DNA of 64,000 nt from positions 18,374-82,373 of the forward strand of contig NZ_FCON02000027.1 in assembly GCF_001544535.1 (NCBI RefSeq). The letters run 5' to 3'. Origin of the DNA: Caballeronia choica. Lineage in GTDB: Bacteria > Pseudomonadota > Gammaproteobacteria > Burkholderiales > Burkholderiaceae. Positions 35,055 to 44,051 of the stretch are shown here, piece after piece. The position numbers and the translations under genes are program-made. Every line of letters starts with the position of its first letter. Position 1 is the stretch's first letter. The notes beneath the pieces were generated by a model. The model made no database searches. It saw only the letters and a list, made by a program, of their open reading frames with translations, and was not told the origin of the DNA.

Positions 35055-35425
35055 TTGCTTGCCTCCTTGATCGCCTGCAAATCACGTTCTATTTCGGTTC
35101 GCAGGGTCTGGAAGGGCTCGGCGGCGCGGCGGGAGCGCATGACAATTGCCGCGATCAGCGTCACGAGAAGCCATGCGCCCGCCACGCCCCATGCAACCTG
35201 AAGAAAATATGGCGTGCCCGCCGCGGTCGCGATGATGGCGATGCAAAGAAAGGAGAGCGTGAACAGCGCGCCAATTGCCAGCGCCACCAGCGCGACCACT
35301 TCGCCGAGCACGCGCGCCTTCGTCTCGGCTAGTTCGATCCTGAACAACTCGCCGTAGTCGGACACGCGTCGCGCACAAAATCGACCGACGCTGCGCCACG
35401 TTGCAATCTTCGATTGAACCGTCAT
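35051..35425 (-). CDS. YqjE-like / phage-holin-superfamily membrane protein
   Basis: 124 residues with two transmembrane segments (VVALVALAIGALFTLSFLCI and VAWGVAGAWLLVTLIAAIVM) and a C-terminal charged helix, the arrangement of Pfam holin-superfamily III/YqjE proteins. A helix rich in Glu/Arg (LFRIELAETKARVLGE) precedes the first segment. It acts with the DUF883 protein in stationary-phase or stress envelope physiology in relatives; the precise role is unknown. Middle gene of a three-gene operon. Confidence 0.8.
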   Translation of the reverse strand: MTVQSKIATWRSVGRFCARRVSDYGELFRIELAETKARVLGEVVALVALAIGALFTLSFLCIAIIATAAGTPYFLQVAWGVAGAWLLVTLIAAIVMRSRRAAEPFQTLRTEIERDLQAIKEASK

Positions 35426-35485
35426 GATTCGACCTCTCTTCCTGACTCCAGCCTTTCGACCTGGCCCGCGCGGCGGCTAGGATGC

Positions 35486-35797
35486 TCAGCAGGTCGTGCG
35501 ATTGGGCGGGCCCGGTCGGCGGGCAGGGCGATCATACGAACGTTCGCCGGCGCTCGACCAAGCCACGCCGATCAGAAAGCCAACCAACGCGGCGATACCC
35601 ACCGCGGCAAGCGGGCTTTCGACGGCCTGGTCACGCAAGACGCTCGCGGCGTCCGCGTAAAGCTTCTGTGCTTTCCCGCTCAGATCACGCACCTCCCCGG
35701 AAAGCTGGGTCGACGCCTCTTCCAGCACATCGCCGACGGCTTGCTGGACCTTGCCCGTCGCATCCTCGACGGCACCCTGCATCTTGTTCGTGTCCAT
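35486..35797 (-). CDS. DUF883 / ElaB-YqjD family membrane-anchored protein
   Basis: 103 residues from ATG 35797, with AGGAGAAACTGAG as ribosome-binding site. A long Gln/Glu/Ala amphipathic helix (QGAVEDATGKVQQAVGDVLE) precedes a single C-terminal transmembrane segment (AAVGIAALVGFLIGVAW), as in YqjD and ElaB. Such proteins tether ribosomes to the inner membrane in stationary phase in E. coli; that role here is inferred. First gene of the yqjDEK-like operon. Confidence 0.85.
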   Translation of the reverse strand: MDTNKMQGAVEDATGKVQQAVGDVLEEASTQLSGEVRDLSGKAQKLYADAASVLRDQAVESPLAAVGIAALVGFLIGVAWSSAGERSYDRPARRPGPPNRTTC

Positions 35798-36300
35798 CTC
35801 AGTTTCTCCTTTGGAAGCCAACTTGATGGCAATGCGCAGGCGCCGTGCCTGCAACGGCCGCGTGATCTTTTTCTGAATGAGTGAGTTGTATTTGCTGCGC
35901 GTGTCGGGCGAGCAAGAAGCGTGTGCAGTGTTCGAGATGCGCGGCCCCGTGACTGCCCACGACGGCGCGCCGAGGGTCTGCGAGCGGCGTGCTTTCAGTG
36001 TGCCAAGCCACGCGCATCGGTTCGCTTCGTTCATTTGCCGCTGTGCGCAGGTGCCGAACGCGCCATCTTTTCGTGACGCAGGGCGGTGAGTGTGGCCTGC
36101 CGGTCGTCCGGCTGCGGAAGTCCGCAAGTTTGTTTTGGTTTTGCCATCGGTGCGGGTTTCCGTGAATACGCGAGGTGTTGGGCATGCAGAGATCTTCGGC
36201 CTATGCTGGTAAAGCCGAACGGCTGCGACGCTCTGCTCGCACAGCAAATCGTGTGCCGGAGGCGACGCGCAATGTGATTTACCGATAGCCTGGAGGTCGC
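35798..36300. other. Intergenic region containing a degraded fragment
   Basis: About 500 bp between the yqjDEK-like operon and the DUF2934 gene. Apart from the DUF2252-like fragment at 36031-36147, nothing gene-like is supported. The rest presumably holds promoters. Confidence 0.4.
36031..36147 (-). pseudogene. Possible N-terminal stub of a DUF2252-family gene
   Basis: A 38-codon frame starting at ATG 36147. The segment RQATLTALRHEKMARSAPAH resembles the N-terminal hallmark of DUF2252 proteins, in which KMARSAHAYVRG leads into the conserved core. Here the frame ends three codons later, so about 90% of the gene would be missing. The match is short and may be coincidental. Confidence 0.4.
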
Positions 36301-36465
36301 TTGGAAGCACAGACGCTGGAGCAGCGGATTCGAATACGAGCCTATGAACTTTGGCAACAGGACGGCAGCATGGAAGGATGCGCCGACGAGTACTGGCAGC
36401 AAGCGCGGGAGATGGTCGAACGTGAGCTTCGCGAGGAACAGGCGAAGCAACCACCGATCGAGTGA
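36301..36465 (+). CDS. DUF2934 family small protein (54 aa), TTG start
   Basis: TTG at 36301 is preceded by GGAGGTCGC, an optimal ribosome-binding site, which decides the start; the frame closes with TGA at 36463-36465. The peptide reads RIRIRAYELWQQDGSMEGCA followed by DEYWQQARE, the typical DUF2934 pattern of an aromatic helix-Gly-helix. DUF2934 proteins are short, soluble and of unknown function, often encoded near stress genes in Burkholderia and Rhizobium. Confidence 0.82.
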   Translation: MEAQTLEQRIRIRAYELWQQDGSMEGCADEYWQQAREMVERELREEQAKQPPIE

Positions 36466-36650
36466 AGTGGGCCGTCGGGCCTTCGCTGTGATGAGGGTCG
36501 ACGGCTCGGCACATCGCCATTGCGTGACCATCCGCCGGGCTTGCTGGTGCCGACGGAGGACGCCGATAGGGCGCTCGCGCTCTTCGAGAACGACGTGCGA
36601 CGACAGCCGGCTATATCAGTGGAAAGGAAGCACAAGAATGGGAGTGCCCT

Positions 36651-36851
36651 TCAATCCGTCAATTGAATTGCACTGCGGCGTGCGTGCCGCGCTGCGCCCT
36701 CCGCCTTGATGACTTCGCCTGCCGATTGCGCCAGGATGGCATCGGCCCACGCCTGCGGATCCTGCTGCGTAATCTCCCCTACGCGGAGGAGCTTGGCGTA
36801 GGTTGCGTCGCTGATCGTAATTTGCGCCACGATAGTTTTAGTGTGCGTCAT
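36651..36851 (-). CDS. Hypothetical small protein (66 aa)
   Basis: 66 residues. The ATG at 36851 is preceded by AGGGGAGACC, a good ribosome-binding site. The sequence is soluble and mixed alpha/beta (TIVAQITISDATYAKLLRVG, then DPQAWADAILAQSAGEV), with a Lys/Arg-rich end. It might be an antitoxin-sized regulator, but no toxin gene is adjacent. I do not recognise the family. Confidence 0.6.
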   Translation of the reverse strand: MTHTKTIVAQITISDATYAKLLRVGEITQQDPQAWADAILAQSAGEVIKAEGAARHARRSAIQLTD

Positions 36852-36996
36852 GGTCTCCCCTTGTTTGGTAGAAGGCGGCTGAGTTGGTTATGGAAAACCC
36901 AGCGGCTGGTCGCCACTTTATCTGGAGCGCGTTGAGTTTCCGTTTGCGAGACCACTAAAACAGCAGACCTTCTTCGCCGATTGTCGAATCGCATCT

Positions 36997-37839
36997 TTAA
37001 TGCGCGTCGATGAAGGCGGTGACGTCGGCCAGAACCGGTGAGTCCGTATTCGGCGCGGCCGAAAACGACTTGAAGATCGTATCGTGGTCGTAGCCCGGAT
37101 ATTTTTTCAGTTCTACGGCATCGTGATGCGCGCGCAGCGCATCTGCGAAACGATCGCTGTTATGCGGATCGACATCGGTATCCGCGGTGCCTGCGGCGAG
37201 CAACATCGGCGGCTCGTTTCCGGTGACGAGTGCGATGGGCAGCGCCCGCTGGCGCAGCGGCGCCGGAAAGATCTGGTCCATATAAGGGTCGCTCGTCGGG
37301 ATCGCGGCATATGGACCCGCGAGTCCGATCATCCCGGCGAGCGAGGTATTCGATATGCCCTGTGCGGCCAGATAGCGCGGATCGGTCGCGAGCATCGCTG
37401 CCATGTGCGCGCCGGAAGAATGTCCCATCACGAAAATGCGTCCGGGGTCGCCGCCAAATTCGCGCACGTGATCGCGTGTCCAGCGCACGGCGGCGGCGGG
37501 GTCGTCGAGAAAGCCAGGGAAGACGGTCTCCGGATAGATGCGATAGTCCGCCGCGATCGTAACGATGCCTCGCGCGGCGAGTGCTTGCGCGACGCCGCGC
37601 GAATCCGAGCGATGACCGCTTTGCCAGGCTCCGCCGTAGAAATACACGACGACGGGATAGTTCGTGCGGGTCCTGGGTTCGGGCGCATATATGTCGAGCC
37701 GCTGGCGGGGCCCCTTGCCATAGGCAATGCCGCCCGGTTCGTCGTGCTCGCGCGCCCGGGACGCGATTACGCCGGCCGCGCCGACTGCACATGCGGCCAG
37801 TGACAGTGAAATGAATCTTCGTCTCGCCATTACACGCAT
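36997..37839 (-). CDS. Exported alpha/beta hydrolase (BD-FAE/esterase-like)
   Basis: 280 residues with an Arg-rich signal (MARRRFISLSLAACAVGAAG) that could be Tat-type. The oxyanion motif is YFYGGAWQSG, the nucleophile elbow GHSSGAHMAAML, the acid AAGTADTDVDP and the catalytic His in YPGYDHDTIF. This is the pattern of hormone-sensitive-lipase or feruloyl-esterase-like enzymes. It should hydrolyse small esters in the periplasm or outside. No neighbour points to the substrate. Confidence 0.87.
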   Translation of the reverse strand: MRVMARRRFISLSLAACAVGAAGVIASRAREHDEPGGIAYGKGPRQRLDIYAPEPRTRTNYPVVVYFYGGAWQSGHRSDSRGVAQALAARGIVTIAADYRIYPETVFPGFLDDPAAAVRWTRDHVREFGGDPGRIFVMGHSSGAHMAAMLATDPRYLAAQGISNTSLAGMIGLAGPYAAIPTSDPYMDQIFPAPLRQRALPIALVTGNEPPMLLAAGTADTDVDPHNSDRFADALRAHHDAVELKKYPGYDHDTIFKSFSAAPNTDSPVLADVTAFIDAH

Positions 37840-38188
37840 GTTGCTGTCGACTCGCGGTTGTTATCGGAAAGGAACGGCTGCCGCGAGCTCGTGAGTGACG
37901 CATCGTCGAGGGGATGGCGCACGGCTGCGCGATTGTCCTCAGGCGCCTCGCGCCTGAGCGACGCAAATGCGCAAGCCAACGCGCCGTCGTTCATTGATGG
38001 CGCATCAGGTACACAAGGCACTTGTGTCGACAAGTGATGGCGAGCCGTCAGCCGGCTCGATCTGGAGGAGGTCGACCTGCTTCTTCCTTATTAAACGACG
38101 TCTGAAAATGGCTGTACGTGCGGAAGACATCGTTCAGAACAGTGAAGTCAGCGGCCGTGTGACGGGGTTGGCCGAAGTGGGCGGAGCT
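37840..38188. other. Intergenic region without a supported gene
   Basis: About 350 bp between the hydrolase start and the end of the SHOCT protein gene, both on the minus strand. It presumably holds the hydrolase promoter. A 28-codon frame starting at 38108 has no ribosome-binding site and is not called. Confidence 0.35.
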
Positions 38189-39049
38189 TCATAAACGACT
38201 CAGCAGTTCCGCCTTCTTTGCGGCGAACTCCTCATCGCTGAGAATCCCCTTTGCGTGCAGTTGCGCGAGCTTCTCTATGGTGGCGAACACGTCTGCCTCG
38301 CGGACGAGCGACTGAGTGCTGACGGGCTGCTCCTCCACGGGCGGCGACGCTTGCTGCGGAACCCCACCGACCGACACAACCGGAAGACTGGCGATAGCAA
38401 CCAGGCCGTGCTGGCTCGCAAAGGTGAGGGATGCGTCGCGGGATTGCTGCTGCGAGAACCCACTGATCTGATGATCGAGCGTGTCGTAAACCGTCACTGT
38501 GCGATTCACTTCGATGGCTAGCCGCCGGGCCTGTGCGAAGAAGGCATAGCGGACGTCGTTCTGCGCGCCGGTGCTGTTGGGCCACCCCAGATCTTCGGGC
38601 CACCAGTCGCCAGAGCTGCCGCGAGCGGCCGGAACAAACAGGCTCACCGGTCCCACGGGTCCGGCTGCATCTTGCTGCTGGTTGCTGTAACCAGCGCCCT
38701 GTTGGTGTTGCACGCCACTGCCGTTGCCTTGGCGCTGAAAACCCTGGCTCTGCGACTGGAAGCTGCCGCTGCGAATGAGGTCCGGCTGGTTTGCGATCAG
38801 GCGCGAAAGCTCGGAACAGAGCCCCTGAACCCGGCCCTTCAGGTAGTCGTTGAACATGTCGGAGACCATGGTCATTCCCCCAAGCATCCACTGACCGGAG
38901 CCACCAAATTCGGGGTGCGAGAACTGGGCCATACTGCCGTTGCCGCGAATCACGGATTCCAGCATGCTCATCACGGCATCCGTGCTGAACCCGTGCCGCT
39001 GGGCGGCTTCTTCGATCAATTGCTGGCCGGCGGGGGTGAGATTTCGCAT
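38189..39049 (-). CDS. SHOCT-domain protein of unknown function
   Basis: 286 residues. The last ~30 residues form a SHOCT domain (LAQLHAKGILSDEEFAAKKA, ending ELLSRL), a short oligomerisation/targeting motif. The N-terminus is helical (LTPAGQQLIEEAAQRHGFST). A Gln/Gly/Ser-rich linker of about 60 residues (for example GNGSGVQHQQGAGYSNQQQD) divides it from a beta-rich middle domain with YAFFAQARRLAIEVNRTVTV. No signal peptide or membrane helix. Cytoplasmic function unknown. Confidence 0.75.
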   Translation of the reverse strand: MRNLTPAGQQLIEEAAQRHGFSTDAVMSMLESVIRGNGSMAQFSHPEFGGSGQWMLGGMTMVSDMFNDYLKGRVQGLCSELSRLIANQPDLIRSGSFQSQSQGFQRQGNGSGVQHQQGAGYSNQQQDAAGPVGPVSLFVPAARGSSGDWWPEDLGWPNSTGAQNDVRYAFFAQARRLAIEVNRTVTVYDTLDHQISGFSQQQSRDASLTFASQHGLVAIASLPVVSVGGVPQQASPPVEEQPVSTQSLVREADVFATIEKLAQLHAKGILSDEEFAAKKAELLSRL

Positions 39050-39202
39050 GTTGATTCACTCATGGTTTATTCCGGCATCGGGTTTTATAGACGCGCAGCG
39101 TCGCCCGCATTATCCAATCCCACATTACCTGATTCGCGACCCTCGGTGAATCGCATATTTTTGAAAACCAGCAATCGGGAAACCGCGGTCGCACTCGACA
39201 TT

Positions 39203-39610
39203 TCAAGGTGAACTGGGAATGGCAAGTTCACTTGCAGGCAGTTGCCGGTCGAGACCGGCCGCCACTCGCCATTCTTCAAGCACTGACTCAAGCAACTCGA
39301 ACGTGATGGGCTTTCGCACATAGCCATCGAACGATGGAAAATCGTGATCGCTCAAATCGGCGCGACCGGTCACGGCGATCATATACGCGTCCTGCGATGG
39401 ACCTTCCATTCGCAGCCCGTTGCAGACGTGCCGGCCGTCGCCGTCGGGCAGTTCAACGTCGGCCAGGATCACGTCGAATGGGCGGCTGCTCGCAAGCTTC
39501 CTGGCGGACTCGCAGTCGTGTGCAACGGTTGCTTCGTGGCCCATCCGAAGCAGGAGCGCCGCTATTCCGCTGGCGAAATCGTCATCGTCGTCCAACACCA
39601 GGATCTGCAT
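39203..39610 (-). CDS. Single-domain response regulator (CheY-like receiver)
   Basis: 135 residues, receiver domain only. The acidic pocket is LVLDDDDDFAS, the phosphoacceptor Asp is in VILADVELPDGDGR, the Thr in IAVTGRADLS and the Lys in GYVRKPITFELLE. With no output domain, it should work by protein-protein interaction or phosphotransfer. No histidine kinase is encoded nearby, so the partner is elsewhere. ATG 39610 is chosen; the longer frame adds a Ser/Arg-rich leader. Confidence 0.88.
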   Translation of the reverse strand: MQILVLDDDDDFASGIAALLLRMGHEATVAHDCESARKLASSRPFDVILADVELPDGDGRHVCNGLRMEGPSQDAYMIAVTGRADLSDHDFPSFDGYVRKPITFELLESVLEEWRVAAGLDRQLPASELAIPSSP

Positions 39611-39886
39611 AACGGCTCCCGACCGGCTGTTGCCCGAGCGTCTACACCGCTCGCCCAAGACGAGAAGCAAGGATGATGCCAACCGCGCACCGTCTTGTCG
39701 TGGCCCACGCGACGGTCGCCGGCAGTCCGTGAGGAACGCATCGCGGCTGTATCATCTTCACATCGGGGACGAATGTGCACGAGCTACGGAGCAGACAGCG
39801 GTCTGCTCTGACGTCTTCGGCCCCATTCCGGTGCCGGATGTCGACTACGAGCACCGCACCTTACTCATGTCGGAATCGTGAGAAGG

Positions 39887-40381
39887 TTAATGGCCTGCGT
39901 CCATCAGGTCTTCTTGCGCCCGCCGGAAGACTGCGAACGGCACATTTGGCACGTCCTCGGCGATGCGATCCAATTCGTCGCGAACCGACCTCAGATAGTG
40001 GCCGTCACGCGCGTCAGCGTCTCCAGCGTAGATCGCCTCGAGCTTGCGTCGAACTGCGCCATATCGCGCGCCGGCCGCGCGATGTTGCTCGGCGCGCTCC
40101 GCGTAACGCAAAAAGGTTTGCAGCGCGGCGAGCACGGCGGCCACGACGCTTGTCATGCCGACGATCAGCCTCAGCGCAGACGACACGGCTGTCGTCACCA
40201 GCGAGAGAAAGGCGGACGTTCCGATCAGCGAGGTGATTCCAATGACCGACACCCCCAACCAACGGCCACGTCGGTTCAACCGGTCAGCCATGTCGTAGTG
40301 GCTCGCCTGCGACTCGCGCGCGCGTCGAATCCACTTCAATAGCAATTCTTCTTCGTCGATGGGTGGGTCGTAGACAGTCAA
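39887..40381 (-). CDS. Lone SLATT-domain (DUF4231-like) two-TM protein
   Basis: 164 residues. A helical N-terminus (LLLKWIRRARESQASHYDMA), two transmembrane helices (VSVIGITSLIGTSAFLSLVT and LIVGMTSVVAAVLAALQTFL) and a long C-terminal helix with the closing DELDRIAEDVPNVPFAVFRR fit the SLATT family, predicted pore-forming effectors of nucleotide-activated defence systems. No SMODS/CD-NTase or SLOG gene is adjacent, so its trigger is unknown. It could be a housekeeping SLATT protein. Confidence 0.75.
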   Translation of the reverse strand: MTVYDPPIDEEELLLKWIRRARESQASHYDMADRLNRRGRWLGVSVIGITSLIGTSAFLSLVTTAVSSALRLIVGMTSVVAAVLAALQTFLRYAERAEQHRAAGARYGAVRRKLEAIYAGDADARDGHYLRSVRDELDRIAEDVPNVPFAVFRRAQEDLMDAGH

Positions 40382-40985
40382 TTGCTTCTTACCTCGGTTC
40401 TGAAGATGCTCGTTTGGCCATGCCGTTCAATCAAAGTTGCGGCTCGCGACGGCGATTCAAGGTTGAGCGGTAGCCGCCGGACAAATGGACCCATCAGCAA
40501 ATCGATGGCAGTAAGAGTTTCGGTCCGCGCAGATGGACTGTTCCCTAACGCACACTTTGAGTCGGTAAGATTGTATTGTGTTTTTGCATCGCGGAAGCTT
40601 TCCAGTAGTTTTTGCCTTGGCCCCTAAAGCCTCCCCTTTTGTCTGAGCCTATCGAGAGGAGCGAATTAATTGTCTAAAGTAAAAAGGTTTCGATCAATTA
40701 AGTCTCTTCGACCATAATTCACGGTAATTTTAATAAATAAACTCGACCATTTACCTTTCAGATTTCGGCCTTCTATTGTCATAGTCAAATCAAATCAAGG
40801 AACTCGATCGGTATATTGTTTCTTGTTGAACTTTATCTGCTTCGCCTTCATCTTGGGCTGCGATTCAACCCCGCCGCCTTCACGAATCCATTGTCCACAT
40901 CAGGTGTGATTTCGCACTTGGTGCGGGTGCGCGTGAGACCGTAGCTCCGATCCCTACCAATACAAAACTCTTGAGGAGAATTCGT
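40382..40985. other. AT-rich leader upstream of the haem peroxidase gene
   Basis: About 600 bp without a supported gene. The stretch 40640-40830 is strongly AT-rich compared with the rest of the window, with runs such as AATTTTAATAAATAAAC. It may be a silenced (H-NS/MvaT-type) promoter region or the edge of transferred DNA. Confidence 0.6.
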
Positions 40986-42671
40986 TTGCGAACCAATAAT
41001 CGCTTGGCTACGGTTTATTTAGTCATACTAATTACAATCGTGGAAATGCCATTACAGGCCCTGGCTGATCGTCATGCATCTCCCGCGGTCCCGCCAATTA
41101 CGCTTTTGAAGGCGTTCCGGCCGATCGGAGGTGCAGGGAACAATCTCGACCACCCCGACTTCAACGCCACGCCCGGCAGCCCCGAGCTCAGCCTGGCACC
41201 GTTGAACTTCGCATCGGGCGGGGCCAACGCCCTCGTAGACGGCCCCAATCCCCGGACCATCTCAAGCGTTATCACCGGCGGGACGGGCGCGAAAGGGCAA
41301 GACGGCCAGGTTGCCGATCCGGCGGCCTCCGCGTGGCTCTATGTGTGGGGGCAGTTCGTCGACCACGATCTCGGTCTCGAAGCCACGCCGCTCACCACGG
41401 CGGCGATCAACATCACGGTCCCTGCGAACGATCCCGACGTGAGCGCCGGCACCGTCATAGCGATGACGCGCGCGCGGCGCAATCCGGCGACCAATACGAT
41501 CATCAACACTTCCGCCGGCTATCTCGATCTGTCGCAGCTTTATGGTTCGACCCAGAAAGTGGCCGACAGCTTGCGCAATGCCGACGGCACCATGCAAGCA
41601 TCGCAGGATGGAAAGTCGCTGGCCATCGTCGGCGGCGTCTTCGTGTCTGGCGATCCGCGTGTGATGGAGAACCCCGAACTCACCGCCACCACCACGCTTT
41701 TCATGCGCGAGCACAATAACTGGGTGGGCCAGCTCAAAACCCAGCACCCCGACTGGACCGGCGACCAGCTTTACAACATGGCGCGGGCGATTACCACCGC
41801 CGAGTACGAGAACATCGTGTACGCCGAATATCTGCCCGTTTTGATCGGCCACGCACTCGGAAGCTATCAAGGGTACGACTCGTCCCAAAGCGCACAGGTC
41901 TCGCAGGAATTCAGCACCGCCGCGTTTCGTGTCGGCCACACGCAGATCTCGGATACGCAAGAGGGAGTCGACAACTCAGGCGTCACCACCTTTAGCCAAC
42001 CATTGTCGCAGGCGTTCTTCAATTCGCCCGCGCAGGACATCGCGAACGGTGTCGATCCGCTTCTGCGCTCGTTCAGCCTGGATTTCGCGCAGGCAACCGA
42101 CGTGTACGTGGTCGCGACGCTACGCAACTTGCTTGCGGCCAGCCTGGTCGGCGGCGGCGTCGATTTGATCGATCTGATCGCCATCGACGTCCAGCGCGAA
42201 CGTGACGTGGGACTTGGCAGCTTGAACCAGACGCGCGCGGCACTGAATCTTGCACCGTACAATTCATTCGCTGCGCTGACAAGCGACCCAGTGCTGCAAA
42301 AGAACCTGAAAGCCGTGTACGGGAGCATCGATCAGGTGGACTTGTTCATTGGAGGGCTTGCGGAAGCGCACGCATCGAGCGGGGTCACCGGCCCCACGTT
42401 TCAGAAGATCATCAGCAGGCAATTTTCAGCGTTGCGCGCTGGCGACCGCTTTTTCTGGCTCAACCAGGGGTTCGATTCTGCGACGACCAGCATGATCGAG
42501 AGCACAACGTTGGCGGACATCATCGTGCGCAACACCGACACAACCGCCTTGCCGCAACATGTCTTCTTGCAGGGCGCGGCGGTGGTGCCGGACTCGCATA
42601 GCAAGCGACAAACTCCGGTTGCTCGCGGGATGAGACCCGACGCTGCGTCCGCGGTGAACCCGGCGCGTTGA
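40986..42671 (+). CDS. Secreted animal-type haem peroxidase
   Basis: 561 residues from the TTG at 40986. GAGGAGAA ends five bases before it, and an in-frame TTG at 40971 is less favourable. A signal peptide (ending QALA) directs export. Distal haem site WGQFVDHDLGLEATPL, middle motif GYLDLSQLYGSTQKVADSLR and MREHNNW are hallmarks of the peroxidase-cyclooxygenase superfamily (Pfam An_peroxidase). Proximal His is in FRVGHTQISDTQEG. It oxidises halides or organic substrates with H2O2. No RTX secretion repeats are visible. Confidence 0.9.
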   Translation: MRTNNRLATVYLVILITIVEMPLQALADRHASPAVPPITLLKAFRPIGGAGNNLDHPDFNATPGSPELSLAPLNFASGGANALVDGPNPRTISSVITGGTGAKGQDGQVADPAASAWLYVWGQFVDHDLGLEATPLTTAAINITVPANDPDVSAGTVIAMTRARRNPATNTIINTSAGYLDLSQLYGSTQKVADSLRNADGTMQASQDGKSLAIVGGVFVSGDPRVMENPELTATTTLFMREHNNWVGQLKTQHPDWTGDQLYNMARAITTAEYENIVYAEYLPVLIGHALGSYQGYDSSQSAQVSQEFSTAAFRVGHTQISDTQEGVDNSGVTTFSQPLSQAFFNSPAQDIANGVDPLLRSFSLDFAQATDVYVVATLRNLLAASLVGGGVDLIDLIAIDVQRERDVGLGSLNQTRAALNLAPYNSFAALTSDPVLQKNLKAVYGSIDQVDLFIGGLAEAHASSGVTGPTFQKIISRQFSALRAGDRFFWLNQGFDSATTSMIESTTLADIIVRNTDTTALPQHVFLQGAAVVPDSHSKRQTPVARGMRPDAASAVNPAR

Positions 42672-42688
42672 ACCCAAGCAAGTTCTGT

Positions 42689-42715
42689 GAGAATGTCCCG
42701 TACCGGGGCATTCTC
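42689..42715 (+). terminator. Hairpin terminator after the haem peroxidase gene
   Basis: GAGAATGTCCCG and CGGGGCATTCTC form a 12-bp stem with a three-base loop (TAC), 18 bp after the peroxidase stop. It lacks a T tract but is the strongest hairpin in the neighbourhood. Confidence 0.6.
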
Positions 42716-43142
42716 TCGCGCGCGTTTGGATTGGCGACTCTTTTGGGCCGATGTGTCCCGATACAACCGGATGGGTCCGATGGCTGGCGAGTTTCGGTGA
42801 ACGCCTGATACAGATCCCGATCAGATGGAGCGCGAGCCGGCGCATTGACCGGCTCTTGCCGCGCGGCGGCTATTTCGCATCCGCATGTAAATTTGTTGAC
42901 GAGCGTGGACGCCGCTCAGACACTTTGCTTGAGGAACAGCGATCGGCGGCTAACAGTCTCGTACGACGATTTGGTCAGACTAAACGCAGGCATCACGTTC
43001 AAATCGGAAGGGCGAGCCGCCGCAGCCCTGAACCTTCATGCGACAGCTACCGAGAGGCAATCGACTCGATTGCCTGCTTCCCTCTGTCGCTTGCTTGTTT
43101 TGCATTTGGACCCTTGGATTACCCAATCGCTAGGAGATTGAC
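42716..43142. other. Intergenic region upstream of VOC gene
   Basis: About 430 bp with no supported gene. It presumably holds the promoter of the VOC-family gene, whose start is preceded by AGGAG. Confidence 0.35.
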
Positions 43143-43805
43143 ATGAACAATGAACAGGCGGGCAGTGAGGCAGCGTCGGCGACCGGAGAGGCAAGAACGG
43201 TCGACATGAAGCTCGAGGTAGTCGTCATTCCCGTGTCGGACGTCGATCGCGCGAAGCAGTTCTATTCTGGATTAGGTTGGAGGCTCGACGTTGATATCGC
43301 AACGGATGATCAGTTTCGGGTTGTACACTTCACGCCTCCGGGCTCGCATTGCTCGGTCCTGTTCGGCAAGGGCGTCACGACAGAAGATCCAGGCTCCGTG
43401 CAGGGACTGCATCTCATTGTGTCCGACCTGGAAGCAGCGCGCGCAGCGCTTGTCGAGCGCGGCGTCGATGTGAGCGAGATCTTCCACGACGTCGGTGGCG
43501 TATTCCATCACGCTGGTGAAGATGGACGCGTAAGCGGCCCGCATCCAGCGCGGAATAGCTATGGTTCTTTCGCTTCCTTCAGCGATCCAGACGGAAACGG
43601 CTGGGTCTTCCAGGAGGTGACCGCGCGGCTCCCTGGAAGAGTGGATACGCACGACACGACATTCACTTCATCGACGGAGCTTGCGAGTGCGCTTCGCCGT
43701 GCTGCCGCCGCGCACGGCGAGCACGAGAAGCAAACCGGCAAGCACGATGAAAACTGGCCCGACTGGTATGCGGAGTTCATCGTTCATGAGCAGGCCGGTG
43801 GGTAA
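43143..43805 (+). CDS. VOC/glyoxalase-family protein
   Basis: 220 residues. A single vicinal-oxygen-chelate module pair: LEVVVIPVSDVDRAKQFYSG opens the first beta-alpha-beta unit and GLHLIVSDLEAARAALVERG the second; FASFSDPDGNGWVFQEVTAR closes it. Metal ligands would be Glu/His residues in these strands. A C-terminal extension of about 55 residues, rich in Ala/His/Glu, ends in DWYAEFIVHEQAGG. Substrate unknown; most such proteins act as dioxygenases, lyases or resistance proteins. Confidence 0.87.
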   Translation: MNNEQAGSEAASATGEARTVDMKLEVVVIPVSDVDRAKQFYSGLGWRLDVDIATDDQFRVVHFTPPGSHCSVLFGKGVTTEDPGSVQGLHLIVSDLEAARAALVERGVDVSEIFHDVGGVFHHAGEDGRVSGPHPARNSYGSFASFSDPDGNGWVFQEVTARLPGRVDTHDTTFTSSTELASALRRAAAAHGEHEKQTGKHDENWPDWYAEFIVHEQAGG

Positions 43806-44051
43806 TTGCCGACATGAGCATGCGCGGTCGAATACGAAGCGCGCTTGAATACGCCAGCGCGGTGGTCGGGATAGAGCGGGCTTATAAAAGCGGCGTTGGA
43901 TCGTCGAGGAGGTCGTGACGTGCATCGCGCTCGTCGCGAGGCGCTTCGGCGTGTGTATCACCACCGACTTGGCGGCGGACCTGCGTGTACCGGCCGCTGT
44001 CGACACGCCAGACTGCCCTGATACGTCCCGGGCAGTCCGGGCCGATCCGAC

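Noticed and set aside
39683-39886. Histidine kinase partner for the lone receiver domain
   Set aside because: The gap of about 200 bp and both neighbours contain no kinase motifs.
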